Positions 36,147 to 47,916 of a DNA stretch of 64,000 bases are shown here, one piece after another. Below the pieces are notes generated by a model. The model ran no database searches. It was not told the DNA's origin and saw only the letters and a list, made by a program, of their open reading frames with translations. The translations under genes were made by a program, and so were the position numbers. Source of the DNA: Nageia nagi (taxonomy: Eukaryota > Pinophyta); assembly GCA_050084985.1 (NCBI GenBank), contig JBITNC010000001.1, positions 104,346,001-104,410,000 of the forward strand, given 5' to 3'. Each line of letters starts with the position of its first letter. Within the stretch, counting starts at the first letter, position 1.

Positions 36147-36263
36147 ATATTCAAGCCAAACATTGATATTATCACTTTAATCCATTCAAGACATATAGTT
36201 AGGCTAAGCATATTTCATTAATTTGTTGATTTAAAAACATAAATTCATTTTTATGTGTTAACA

Positions 36264-38400
36264 TAATATTATAAAATAATTCATAAGTCTTGTGTATTAT
36301 TCTATATTTTTGATATATATCTATCAAGATACTCAAAAATACACCATTTTATTTAGAAACACCAAGTTCACACATCCACATACCAATTAAGGGTCTATAG
36401 GTATGTTGGCAGTGAAGTTCAAAGCTCCCTCAAAATAGCCTACATATACTATAGCATTCAATTTATAAGAACTAAGTAAACACATCCACACATCCAATGC
36501 AAGGTTTAGGGGTATTTTGGTAGTGAATTTCAAATCTTCCTCAAAATAGCCTTTAGGAACCATAACATTAAACTTAGAAGCACTAAGTAGAAACATGCAC
36601 AAACCTAACTTAGGTTTTATGGGTATTTTGGTAGTGAAGTTCTCCCTCAATATAGTCTACTTGACAAAGAAGGTCAATAATGCACATATTATGATTCATC
36701 CCAAGAATAATTTAATAAGATTTAGGGTTGGTTTCCAAGTCCTTTAGTAGATCAAATATTTTAAGAGAATATTTTTTGTAGCCATGAATTGCATATCCTC
36801 CAATTATTGCATTTCATCACACTATATTTGCATCATATATCTTGTTAAACAATCCCTAAGATTTGTGTATTCTTCCATATTTTATGTGCATGCTTATTAC
36901 AAAATTCATAACCATAAAATTTGATAAAAAAAACCATTTTCAATTACTCCTTTATGGATATATCTAGACTTCTTCTAATGCTTCCATGATGGCACATGTT
37001 GTAAGAATGTTGGCATAGGTTACATATTTTGGCATTACATATGAAAATTTCTTCTACTTAAAAGTATCTAAATACCTTTAAAAAAATCCATTTTATGCAT
37101 ATATTATGATCATTGTATTTCATAAAACTATTTTCATCATGTAGATCAAATAGTTTTAGGGAATACTTGTTGTAGCAAGCAATTGCATATCCTCCAATCA
37201 TTGCCTTCCATCAAATTATTTCTCCATCATGCATATTATTTAAAAATACTTAATATTTTTGTATTATTACATATTTTATGTACATTCCTACTAAGGAATT
37301 CACAACCAAAACATTTTAATGCATAACTATTTTCAACTACTCTTTTACAAATTTTCATACCTTCTTCTAAAGCTCCCATGGTAGCACATGTTGGAAGAAT
37401 GTTGGTAAAGGATACAAAGTTTGTATTTACATATAATAATTAAATTTACTAAAAATTATTTATATTATTTTTATAAAACTAATTTTATGCATATCATGTA
37501 ATCATTATATTCCATAAAACTATCTACATCGTGCATATCAAAGAGTTTAAGGGAACCCTTTCTATAGCCATTAATTGCATATCCTTTAATCATTGCATTC
37601 CATCAAATTATATTTTTATCATGTATATTATTAAAAAATCCCTAATATTTATGTAATATTTCACATTTTTTATACATTCCTATAAGGTAATTCACAAGTA
37701 CAACATTCAATGCAAAACCATTTTCAAATACTCTTTGACAAATGTCCATACCTTCTCCTATAGCACCCATGGTGGTTGGCAAAGGTTATACAATTTGGCC
37801 TTACATATAATAATTATATCTACTTAAAAGTATCTAAATCCTTTTTAAAGAATTAATTTTTTGCATTTCCTACTATCATTGTATTCTATTAAACTATTTG
37901 CATCATGGAGATTAAAGATTTTATAGGAATTCTTCATGTATCCATGAATTACATATCCTCCAATCATTACATTCCATAATATTATGTTTGCATCATACAT
38001 CTTGTTAAATAATTCTTAGGATTTGTGTATTCTTACATATTTTTTATACATACCTATATGGGAATTCATAACAATAATAGTCAATGTAAAACCATTTTTA
38101 ACTACTCTTTGACACATGTCCATACCATCTTCTAGAGCTCCCATGGTGGCACATGTTGGAAGAATATTGGAAAAGGTTGTAAAGTTTGGATTTACATATG
38201 ATAATTACATCTACTTAAAAGTATCTAAAGGCTTTTAAGAAAATACATTTTGTGCATATCCTACTATTATTACATTCCATGAAACTGTATCCACATCATG
38301 CATATTTTTAAACAATGCTTGGAAAAGGTTAAAGAGTTTAGATTTACATCTAGTAATTGCAACATTTAAGATCTTTTTAGACTTAATACATGTTATCCTT
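36264..38400 (-). pseudogene. PPR-repeat pseudogene, upstream part
   Basis: This is the part of the minus-strand PPR locus on the far side of the LTR insertion. Four spaced copies near 36940, 37340, 37720 and 38090 decode, with frame changes, to the L-repeat signature ILPTCATMGALEEGME followed by a KRVVEN-type segment. This is typical of plant PLS-class PPR proteins. The copies are about 370-400 bp apart. At 36387-36660 lies a different periodicity: three copies of an FTTKIPIKP-type peptide about 111 bp apart, the same eroded segment found in the downstream half. No initiator, targeting peptide or catalytic DYW domain was found. Confidence 0.7.
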
Positions 38401-38449
38401 ACATACTATCATATTTCTCAATGTTGATATGTTTTTGTAGTTGAAAATT

Positions 38450-40700
38450 ACCATAATACATAGTGGATCTCACCCAAAAAACTTAAAAGGAAATCTAAAA
38501 AGGGTATTAAAGGATGTCTCAGAAAAGAGGGTGACAACAATTTTGATAGTTAGAACATGATTGAGGGACAAGAATGAAAAAAATAGAAATGATACAATTC
38601 ATAACCTAAATAAATCTAATATTGATAATTTTGTAAATGAAAATATTTTAAACAATGAGGGTGGTAATGCTTTGGGCAATGAGTGTGATGATGCTTTGGG
38701 AAATGATGATGATAATACTTTAGGAAATGAGGTTGGCAATGCTAAGGGAAATAAGGGTGAGAATGGTTATTTACATGTTTATGCCACACCAACACATACT
38801 TAAAACTCTAAAAATAAATGAACAATAGGTCCAAAAGGATTGACAATTAGTGAGACCACCATAGATAAGGTAGATATCATGATCAATACTTATTCATAGC
38901 ACATTGGATAAAATGTTAAGCATTTTTCATCTTTTTCAAGGGTAGTATTGAGGTATCTTATCTCTATCACCTATGAAAATTAGAAAGTAGACTCACCACA
39001 ACTTAAAAATAATTGTTGGATAATGGTTAAGCTAACTTGGTAGTGAAAATATTTCATAGTGTCCTCTTTATATAAATGTTTCATCTAATAAGATAATGGT
39101 TTCATGTAGTAAAACATTTTCATTCTAGATACAATAAAGAAATGGACCATGATGACCATTGAGAAACTATGATGTGATAATAAGAATCAAATTTTGAAAA
39201 ATGTGTATGATAATTAGGTGAATGATGTGGATAGAATTTCTAACACCCCACATCATATAAATACAAAATATTGGGAAGCCTTTGTCAAAAGTAGAAGCAT
39301 TAATGATTGAGGCAAGTACTAACCATTATGTTATGGTATTCCATATCATTGTTATATTCATGTGAATTTTATAAGTCACCTTTCTATCCCTAATGAGCTA
39401 ATATATTATTTCCTTTATTTTATTCTATATGAGTACAAAAAGGAACAAACAAAATAGATCTCTTCAAGATGTCAAACATACTATTTGTCAAAATATATAA
39501 GCTCAATTAGAGTATGAAATAGTATCCAAATATACTTGTCCATTATTTATGAAAAGGTATAGCTATATTATTTTCTTGTATAAATTATCATCATGTCTCT
39601 CAAACTACATATCTTGTAGAAGAAAATTCAATAAAATGATGAAATTCCACTACCAAGGGTACCTATGCAGTTTTCAAATCATAAAAACAAGGATGGGCCT
39701 TTTGTGTCACCTGAAGTTATTTCAAAAATTGTAAGTGATATTCCCTTATAAAGAGTAACTTGAAACCATTTTTATGTTGATTATTTTTTAACATGTTCCT
39801 AATTAACTATGCATGTGATGTTCAAAGAAAGATCAAATATTAGCCTCATTTGGGTAAACCTTTATAAATGAAGATATTGTAGATGATTCCCTTACCAAGG
39901 TTTTAGGATGAGAAATAATGGGTCAAGTTTGGGGCATTGACATATGTGTGTAGCAAACTACCATGATTGATAATGATGGTTGTAAGCTAAACATGCATGT
40001 AATGCATAAAAATTTGGAATACAAAAGGGAAGTGCTTGAATATGAGTTGGAGAAAAAAGATTAAAACTATTTGGGAAGAGTGTGAGAAAAGGATGCAAGA
40101 TATGAAACTTTAGCTTTCATGGATAGAGGTGTATCAATTGTTTTCATCATTTTATATTTGAAATGATTACATATTACATACTTAAAGTTGTAATGATCCC
40201 TTGTATCTATAGGCTGATTGAAGATAAGATACCACAACATATAAAAGCACAAATAATAGCTCCATAGGTGCTAACCTAGACTCACCAAATATGGTATGAC
40301 TATTATTTCAAGTTTAATATAGTGGAATAAGTTTATTTTGTATGATATACATTGAATTTACCTATGTTAGTTTTCCATTTAGGGATTACAAAATATACCA
40401 TATTCTATAAAAAGTAAAAAAAAGAATAAACTATTATCTCATGAAAAAGGATCTTTTCATTGTGGCCAAAGGCATATTATTTATCGATAATCCTAATGAT
40501 ATGTTGCATTGTGTATCTTTGGGTCCAAATCATTATAAAGTACAAGTTAAATTCATCCTTAATGGGGATATTATGTTGAAAATATGATATAGTGATGATG
40601 AGATGATAATATTGACACAAGTGGTGGGTACTTTCATTTCCTAGCCTACAAAAGATATGTTTTTTTTTAAAATATGCCATGTAGCAGTATTGTTGAGTAG
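38450..40700 (+). pseudogene. Ptta/En-Spm-like transposase relic, copy 1
   Basis: The order of broken plus-strand frames parallels 42.7-45.2 kb. Near 38910-38970 a segment reads KHFSSFSRVVLRYLISITYE, the SSFLGVLVR...IPITYRDW block of plant Ptta/En-Spm (Transposase_24-type) proteins. Near 39250-39290 THHINTKYWEAFVKSRS corresponds to the later CPxHIDxxxWxxFV block. An N-terminal Asn-rich frame (38561-38803) contains an 8-residue repeat. The assignment rests on motif resemblance and on the second copy; frames are too broken for certainty. Such proteins belong to CACTA-type DNA transposons, but no terminal inverted repeats were found. Confidence 0.5.
38653..38750 (+). repeat. 24-bp coding repeat (x4)
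   Basis: Four units of AATGAGGGTGGTAATGCTTT type encode NEGGNALG, NECDDALG, NDDDNTLG and NEVGNAKG. The period keeps the frame. Copy 2 of the transposase relic has a weaker version near 43085-43195 (NDTFPN, NNIFPN, NASPN). Confidence 0.85.
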
Positions 40701-40939
40701 AATTGAAACTATAAAGCATATTTAAATCATTTGAGCATGATTGTAGAGCATATTTGAATATTATTATGCATATATTTAAATTATTATATATGATATGTAA
40801 TGACTTAAATACACCATATGATCTAATATGAAACGATTTAAATGCACCATATGATCCAAAAACTAGATTGAAAGAGGAAAGCAACCTCTCAATCCAAAAA
40901 CATTCTAAGTGTTAAAAACTAGTCCAAAAGTGGTAAATT

Positions 40940-41590
40940 GGCATTCCCTTTGTAACCATGAAATTATATTTGCATATTGCATCTTCCACATTGTATTCCA
41001 TCTTCCATATTGCATTTCCATATGGTGCATTTGGATAATTTATATGGTATAGTTGCATTATTTCACACCATATGGTGTACTTAGATCATTTCATTTAATA
41101 TCATATTGTATAGTTTCCTTATTTCAGATAGTGCGATGGTGTACTAAAATCATTTTATATCATAATTAGATCATTTATATGGTACAATTGCATTGTTTAA
41201 TACCATTTGGTGTACTTAGAACAAGGTAAATAACTTTTCCAAAAGTGGTAAGTTGAAATCCTTCTTGTACCCATGAAATTATGTCTGCATCATTGATCTT
41301 TCACATTTCAAATCATATGAAATAATATCATTTTCATATCATATTATGTATTTAGATCATTTCATATCATAAGATATAGTTTCCTTATTTCATATTGTAT
41401 GTTGGTGTACTTAAATCATTTCATATCATATGTTAGTGTATATTTCATATCATATGGTACAATTACCTTATTATAGATTGTATGGTTGTATACTTAGATA
41501 TTTTCATATCACATGTTGTTGCATATTTTATATCATATGGTATAGTTGTATTGTTTCATTTCATATCATTTCTATCTAGTTTTATCAAGT
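40940..41590. repeat. Degenerate ATTTCATATCATATGG array, copy 1
   Basis: Many imperfect units containing ATCATTTCATATCATATGGT and GTACTTAGATC or GCATTTGG, about 25-40 bp each, fill this stretch. The same family fills 53240-54310. Units hold the palindrome CATATG or near versions. Confidence 0.75.
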
Positions 41591-41759
41591 AAATCATAAT
41601 TGAAGCATTTTTCATGTACATTGTTTTTGTTTATTGTACCTAATTATGTTTAATGTGTTTATTAAAAATTTTATACTTTCATAATGATGTGTAATTACTT
41701 GTTAATGATATGGCATCCACATAATTATTTTTATTATATTCATAGTTAAATTTACTTTC

Positions 41760-42040
41760 AAGTATGTTATGTATTAGAAATTTGCAAGTGAATGGTGACT
41801 GGTCAAATATAGTAGGCCATCCTTTGGGATTCCATGGCCAACACTATAATTAGGCTCATTATGATTGAGATTGAATGCCTTAGGAAATTGAGGTTGATGT
41901 ATCCTAGAATAATTTTTCCATTTCATAGAATGTTTCCATTGTACATCCCTTTTTTTCAAAATGTATTTATTAAGAGGGGATTTAAAACCACCCCCTTCAA
42001 GTATAATGTGTTGGTATAAAACCAATTGTTTATGACCTTA
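41760..42040. repeat. Dispersed module next to array, copy 1
   Basis: The stretch with GGCCATCCTTTGGGA, CCAACACTATAATTA and ACCACCCCCTTCAAGTATAA recurs at 53462-53795 and 54307-54645. No coding potential was recognised. Confidence 0.7.
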
Positions 42041-42059
42041 GGTGGTAGTTTATGATGCC

Positions 42060-42720
42060 ATATTTTGATGGTTATTACTCACAATGATAAGAGACAAACT
42101 TTTTAAGGTAGATTGATAATACATGGAAAAATAACCATTGATAAACATCATTGATTTATAAACACCACCAAAATCCCTTTTATGGACTACCATATGAACA
42201 CTATGTAGACACTTCCACACATTTGATTTAGGTTTCATGAGTATTTTACTAATGAAGTTCAATTATTCATCGATAGTCTTAAGTATTTTATTTGAAACCC
42301 CATTTTTTTTATATCATTTAATCATTATATATAATCAAACTATATTTACATACCATAAAATTGTGTTTGTAGACCATCAAACTATAATTATAGACCATCA
42401 AATTGTGTTTGCAAAACCTTTTATGTGTATTGTATAATAATTACAGACCATGCAATAATTGTAGATCATAAAATTATGTTTACATCTTGTAAAATATTTT
42501 GCATGCAAGTAGAAAATATATAAAATTTTATATATATTGTTTGGTTTTGTTCCCAAGTACTTCATCTTATTAAAGAATGATGTATCCATTAATTACACAT
42601 CTTCCAATAATTGTAGTCCATGAAATTGTGTTGTATCATGCATCTTGTTAAACAATTTTTGGGCCTTGTGTATATTTCTTCTTTATTTTATAAATGGTAT
42701 CAATTTATTATAGTATTCTT
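42060..42720 (-). pseudogene. PPR fragment
   Basis: The minus strand carries the same eroded PPR unit as 25.6-27.7 kb. Plus-strand landmarks are GTAGACACTTCCACACAT, TTTAGGTTTCATGAGTATTT, GCATCTTGTTAAACAATTTT and GGGCCTTGTGTATA, the last two being the complement of the AQELFDKM codons. Several short internal duplications of GACCATCAAA are present at 42370-42460. Confidence 0.6.
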
Positions 42721-42729
42721 ATTATGTGT

Positions 42730-45190
42730 TTTATGGGGAAAATTGTAGCTTGGTAAACATGCAGCATCTCAATCACCCAACCAAAGGAAAAAGAAAGACA
42801 AGATAAAATCTAGTTGAGGATGTCACAAAAAATAAGGAGCCTATGAAAACTAATTTGCATAATAATAAGTACTTCAAATTTGATATTTTTATTTGATAGT
42901 TATTCTTTAAATAAAATAAAAATTGATTATGGTTTCATTGGTAACTCTAGTGTATTGTAGTAACTATGAACTATAGATGGTTACAATCTTTTGTATTAAT
43001 TAAGGAAGCTAACAAAGATGTAGGTTATGATGTAACTAAATAAAATGGTAAAAATTATTTGAATGGAAAGACGATAAATGCTTTGGATAGGGATCCTAAT
43101 GATACTTTTCCCAACAAGACTAATTATTATTTTACCAAAAAGGTCAATAATATTTTTCCCAATGACATTAATGCTTCCCCAAATGAAGAAGATAATTAGA
43201 GTGCAAAATAACTTTTCTAGTGATGTTGGTTATTTATAGTTGTTATTCTATATGGCATGATGATGTTTGGATGGTCCTAATGTATAGGTGTTGATGTTAG
43301 GTCATCGCACACTTCAAATTCTTAAATTCAAAGAAGGAGAGATCCAACAAGAGTGGAATATTATCAATATAGAAATGTGTTTTATCACTTTCTATCTACT
43401 TGGATATCCCATTAGAGATAATAAGTATATATTATCAACTTTTTTAGGGATGGTAGTGAGGCACCTTATCCCTATTGCCTATAGAGATTGGAAAATAGTT
43501 ATTGGATAAGTTAAAAGTCACTATTTTAAAATGATTTAGGTAACTTAGAAACCAATATATCTTACACAATATCCACTTTTGGATACCTATATAAATATTG
43601 TAACTAATAAGATAATGGTTTTGTGTAGGAATTTTTTATCATTGAGAACCATCATAAGAAATGGGTAATTTCCATCATTATGAAACCATATCTAGTGATC
43701 ATAAGAATCAACTTGTGAGAAATTAGTTTGGTCCTCTTCATAATGGTAATGATATATTTTGTAATATGCCATGTAATATAGAAAAAGTAGGTTGGGAATC
43801 CTTTGCAAAAAGAAAGAGAAATGTTGGGTTTAAGATAAGAATTAGCCATTCTATAATGATAGTTCATATAATTGTGATGTTCATATGAATTTTTTCAATC
43901 TTATTACTCTCCCTCATGAATTTATATATTATTTTACTTTTTTATGTTGTATACAATTACAAAAAGGAATAAACAAAATAGATATAATCAAACTCTCATG
44001 CATATTTTTTATTGTAAATTATATGTTCAATAGGAATAAGAAACTAATATTTTAGCATAATTATCAATTATATATGACAAACTTACTTGTATCACTTATT
44101 ATATAACATGAATTATCCCCAATTTTCTCCAACTATGTACTCTTATAGAGGAATATCCAACAAGATGAAAAAACTCTACTACCAATGGTATGTGTGTGGA
44201 TGCTAGCTCATAAGAAAAAGGATGTGTCTTTTGTGTCACCAAAAGTTTCAAAAATAATTGTAAGTGATATTCCCTTGGAAATAGTAACTTAAAACCATTA
44301 TTATATCAATTTTTTTTGACATATTCCTAGTTAACTATGCATTTTATGTTCCTAGAATGATGTAATATCATCTTCCTCAAGGAGATCTATAAATCAAGAC
44401 ATTAAAGATGATACCCTTGCCAAAGTTTTAAGACCCAACATAAAAGGTCAAGTTTAGAATGTTGGAAAATATGTATCATTTATTTCTATGATTTTTAGTG
44501 AAGGTAGTACTATGGAATTACATAAAATAGAAAACCAAATACACATTACAAATGAAATTATTAAAGAGGAGATGAAGGATGACATTGTAATGGGTTAGGA
44601 AGGTATTAAGAAATGTATGCATGCAATGATGCTTTAGGTTTCATAGCTAGAAGTATGCAAATTTTTTTCACTTTTTCATGTTTATATTTCTTAGATGTGG
44701 TACCATTGAAATCATTATATTCCCTTGTATGTAATTCCATAGGCTAAAAAAGTTACCCCTATATGTCAAAACACAAATATTAGGTCAATATCTATTTACC
44801 CAAAGTCATCACATATGGTACAACTATGATTTAAAATTTAAAATATTATACTTAGTTTGTATTGTATATTTTTAAATTATCTATAATATAAACTTATGTA
44901 GACTATAAATTTTCCATGTAGGGATCGATCAAGATCTTAAAGTCTTACTATGATGCAAGGCTATACTATTTCACTAGGGAAAAGGTCTTAGTGTTATAAC
45001 GCATGATAGTTAATGAAAACCCTAATAAAATTGTATTATGAACTTTAGGGTGAAGGTTATTGTATATTCCTTTTGAATTTTTTCTTTAAAGGAGATGTAA
45101 ATTTGTATAGACCAAATGATGAGTTAAAAATAATCCAATAAGCTGTGGGCTCCTCTATTTTTTGGCCAATATAAAAAATTTATTTTTTTA
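42730..45190 (+). pseudogene. Ptta/En-Spm-like transposase relic, copy 2
   Basis: The best-preserved part, 43288-43509, encodes GHRTLQILKFKEGEIQQEW, then a YPIRDNKYILSTFLGM segment and VVRHLIPIAYRDWKIV. This matches the shape of plant Ptta/En-Spm transposase-like proteins (Gly-Gln-Pro, fixed-spacing FLG, VR, IPI, DW). Near 43790 VGWESFAKRKRNVGFKIRIS matches the later W-F-K/R block. Downstream to about 45190 the sequence parallels copy 1 (GTAAGTGATATTCCCTT at 39730 and 44260). No full-length frame survives and no terminal inverted repeat was found. Confidence 0.6.
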
Positions 45191-45199
45191 AATTATGGC

Positions 45200-46635
45200 A
45201 TGTTATAATAAAACTTTATTGTAACTATAGATTTTGTAACATATTTGAATAATTAGAGCATGATTATGTTATTATTTATCATTTGATCATAAATGTAAAG
45301 CATATTTAAATTTTATTATACTTATGTTTGTGTTCATATTCCATCTACATTATTGCATCTTATGTTGAAACTTTAGAGCATATTTATGTACCATTCCAAA
45401 AGTGGTAGGTTGGAAAAACTATGTTTGTAATACTTAGCCAAAATATTAAAAATATATATATATATGTGGTTAGCAAGTGATACATATTATGTTGAAATTA
45501 TAGACAATATTTGGAATAGTTGAGGATAATTGAAACTATAGAGTATAATCTTCATATCCAAAAATAAGGCCCAAAATTTGTTGTGACCAAAAGTGACAAG
45601 TTGTCCTCATCCATCCTATTTTTTGAAATGATGCAATTGTACCATTCTAGAAGTGGTAAGTTGGTAAAAATATACTTTTAATACTTATTGAAATATAGAA
45701 AAAAAAATTGTTCCAAGTGTAGCATCTTATGTTGAAAGTATAGACCATATTTGAAATAATTAAGCATAATTGATACTATAGAGCATAATCTTCATGTCTA
45801 AAAATGGGTTCCAAAAGCTAATGTGATCAAAAGTAATAAGTTAGCCTCATCCATAATTTATTTTTAAATGATACAACTATATAAATCTCCAAGTGGTAAG
45901 TTGGAAAAATTTGCTTGTAATAATTAGCAAAACATAGAAAAATATGTGTTCCCAAGTGTTGCAACTTATGTTGAAATTGTAGACCATATTTGAAAAGTTG
46001 AGCATAATTAAAATTGTAAAGCATAATATTCATGTCCAAAAATGTAGCCCAAAAGTTTATATGAACAAAAGAGATAAGTTTTCATCATCCACACTATATT
46101 TTTAAATGATACAATTGTACCAATATAGAAGTGCTAAATTGGCAAAAACATGCTTTTAATACTTAGCCAAATGCATGAACAAATATGTAGTTCCAAAGTG
46201 CTTTATATTATGTTGAAATTATATATCATATTTGATGCAATTGAGCATAATTGAAACTAAAAATAATAATCTTTATGTCCAAAACTAGGGCCCAAAATCT
46301 GATGTGAGCAAAATGATAAGTTGGTCTTATTCACCCTATGTTTTGAAATAGTGTAATTGTACTAATCCATAAGTGATAAGTTGGTAAAAACATCTTGTAA
46401 TACATATGTTGAATTTGTATTTCCCAAGTGTTGAATTTTATGTTGAAGTTTTAGAACATACTTGAAATAGTTGAGCATAATCTTAGTGTCCAAAAATAGG
46501 ACCCAAAAGTTGATATGATCAAAAGTGATAAGTTCATCTTATCCACCCTCAATTTTGAAATTATGAAACTATTCAGTATATAAGTGATAAGTTGGCAAAA
46601 AATTTCTTATAATACTTAGCCAAAAATAGAAAAAA
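45200..46635. repeat. ~240-bp satellite, left block
   Basis: The phrase (G)ATAAGTTGGCCTCATCCACC recurs at 45598, 45838, 46076, 46318 and 46530, giving periods of 240, 238, 242 and 212 bp. Each unit also contains AGAAGTGGTAAGTTGG, TGTAATACTTAGCCAAA, TTATGTTGAAATTATAGACC and TCTTCATGTCCAAAA. Identity between units is moderate, so the array is old. It is cut by the gypsy element and resumes at 52267. Confidence 0.9.
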
Positions 46636-46639
46636 CATA

Positions 46640-46874
46640 TAGACAATGAGAAGAGAAGGCTCCAATTCCATGCTATATTAGCCCACATTGGGTGAACTAA
46701 GGTAAATCATTATGTTGATGTTGTTGTATGTTTGAAATTGCTAGTTTGTGATTTACATTGTGTAATTTTGAATTTATATGCAATTTTTATGATCTCATAA
46801 TGGTGAATGTATTTTTATTTAAATCTATAAGTTATTATCTAAGTATGCTATAAGCATCTAGTGATTATAGATCA
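46640..46874 (+). repeat. 5' LTR (partial)
   Basis: Matches 52030-52266 through AGAAGAGAAGGCTCCAATTC, GGTAAATCATTATGTTGAT, ATGATCTCATAATGGTGAAT and GATTATAGATCA. It ends in CA two bases before the primer site. Confidence 0.8.
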
Positions 46875-46876
46875 TG

Positions 46877-46888
46877 TGGTATCAGAGC
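46877..46888 (+). other. Primer-binding site, initiator Met tRNA type
   Basis: TGGTATCAGAGC is the standard plant LTR-retrotransposon site complementary to the 3' end of initiator methionine tRNA. Confidence 0.9.
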
Positions 46889-47039
46889 TTATGATGCCAA
46901 AATTTGGGGCTAGAATTTTGGGAATTCCACATAGTGAGCAATATGAAATTTGATGTTTTAGAGGAGATGTCAAAGGCTTGAGTTAATTCTAGAGGAACCT
47001 AAGATTGGTTGATGGGGTAGATCAAGAGAAATGGATAAT

Positions 47040-47900
47040 GCAAAGGAGAAACAATCACCTATATGTACCATAATGGATGCCAATTTTGAAAGAAGGTTTT
47101 CGATAATGGAGAATCATTTGGCTCAGTTGGCTATGAGAGCAAATGCAAATATCAATTAGAAATATCATGATGTATTTGGGATACCTAATTCATCATCTTC
47201 ATCAAATAGAGTTCCATTCAAGGTGGATTCCAAAGTGGATATTGCTACTTTTAGAGGGGGGTTGATGCAAAAAAGATGAATAATTGGTTGAAACAATTAA
47301 AGGTTTATTTCCAAATTCATGGTGTTGTAAATGATGTTGATAAAATCTCTTTTTATAGATTAAATATGAGTGGAAATACTTTATTTTGGTGGGAAAGATA
47401 TGTAGAAACTCTTAATCATGAATACTTTTCTAAAATTTCTTGGAATGAATTTAAGGAGTTGTTAAAAGATCAATTCTATCCACTAGAACATCACAATAAA
47501 TAATTGAATAAATGGAAATTATTTAGACAAAAAAGTGGGAAAAATTTTCAATAATATGCAATGAAATTTAGGAAATAACCTACTTTTGCTTGGCGTTTCA
47601 CTAAATGATCCTCAAACTTTAATAAAGTACATTAGAGGTTTACATAGTCATTTGCAAAAGACTATCAGGTTATTTAATCCTACTAATCTTGATCAAGTGT
47701 ATGTGTGGAAGCACAATACTTAGAAGAAGATGGTAAATCTCAAGATAAAGGGGAAAATGTCAGCAAGAAACTAAGACCACTAATATTTTAAAGAAAGAAG
47801 GTGTTGGTAGACATTGTAGTCATTGTGATAAACATGTTCATGTTGATGATAAATGTTGGAAATTACATCTGAAACTATGTCCATATAGGCATAAGAATAA
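47040..47900 (+). pseudogene. Gypsy gag relic
   Basis: The N-terminal part near 47080-47250 has a heptad-like ENHLAQLAMRANANI stretch. The capsid frame 47276-47503 reads MNNWLKQLKVYFQIHGV, then FYRLNMSGNTLFWWERYVET and WNEFKELLKDQFYP, the usual retrotransposon gag core. After frame changes come LIKYIRGLHSHLQKTI (about 47615-47665), AQYLEEDGKSQDKGEN and a zinc-knuckle-like CSHCDKHVHVDDKCW (about 47820-47860). Gag binds and packages element RNA in the cytoplasm. Stops separate the pieces. Confidence 0.8.
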
Positions 47901-47916
47901 GGAGAAAACAAATTCT

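Larger units (their letters stand above)
27698..36263 (-). mobile_element. Gag-only LTR retrotransposon with antisense PMD gene
   Basis: Two near-identical repeats of 917 and 916 bp, each beginning TGTTTAC and ending GTTAACA, bound 8566 bp. On the minus strand a PBS-like TGG sequence follows the 5' LTR, gag follows that, and a purine-rich tract precedes the 3' LTR. No protease, reverse transcriptase, RNase H or integrase was recognised in the 5.4 kb after gag. That space instead holds tandem repeats and a plus-strand plant-mobile-domain gene. Flanks GAATA and TAATA differ at one base and may be an eroded 5-bp target duplication. Both flanks are PPR pseudogene sequence on the same strand, so the element inserted into that locus. 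The gag type suggests a Ty3/gypsy, Tat-like relative that depended on another element for its enzymes. Confidence 0.88.
35348..36263 (-). repeat. 5' LTR (right copy)
   Basis: This 916-bp partner of 27698-28614 has the same TGTTTAC and GTTAACA ends. The palindrome at 35618-35633 is eroded relative to the left copy by what look like C to T and G to A changes. Confidence 0.92.
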
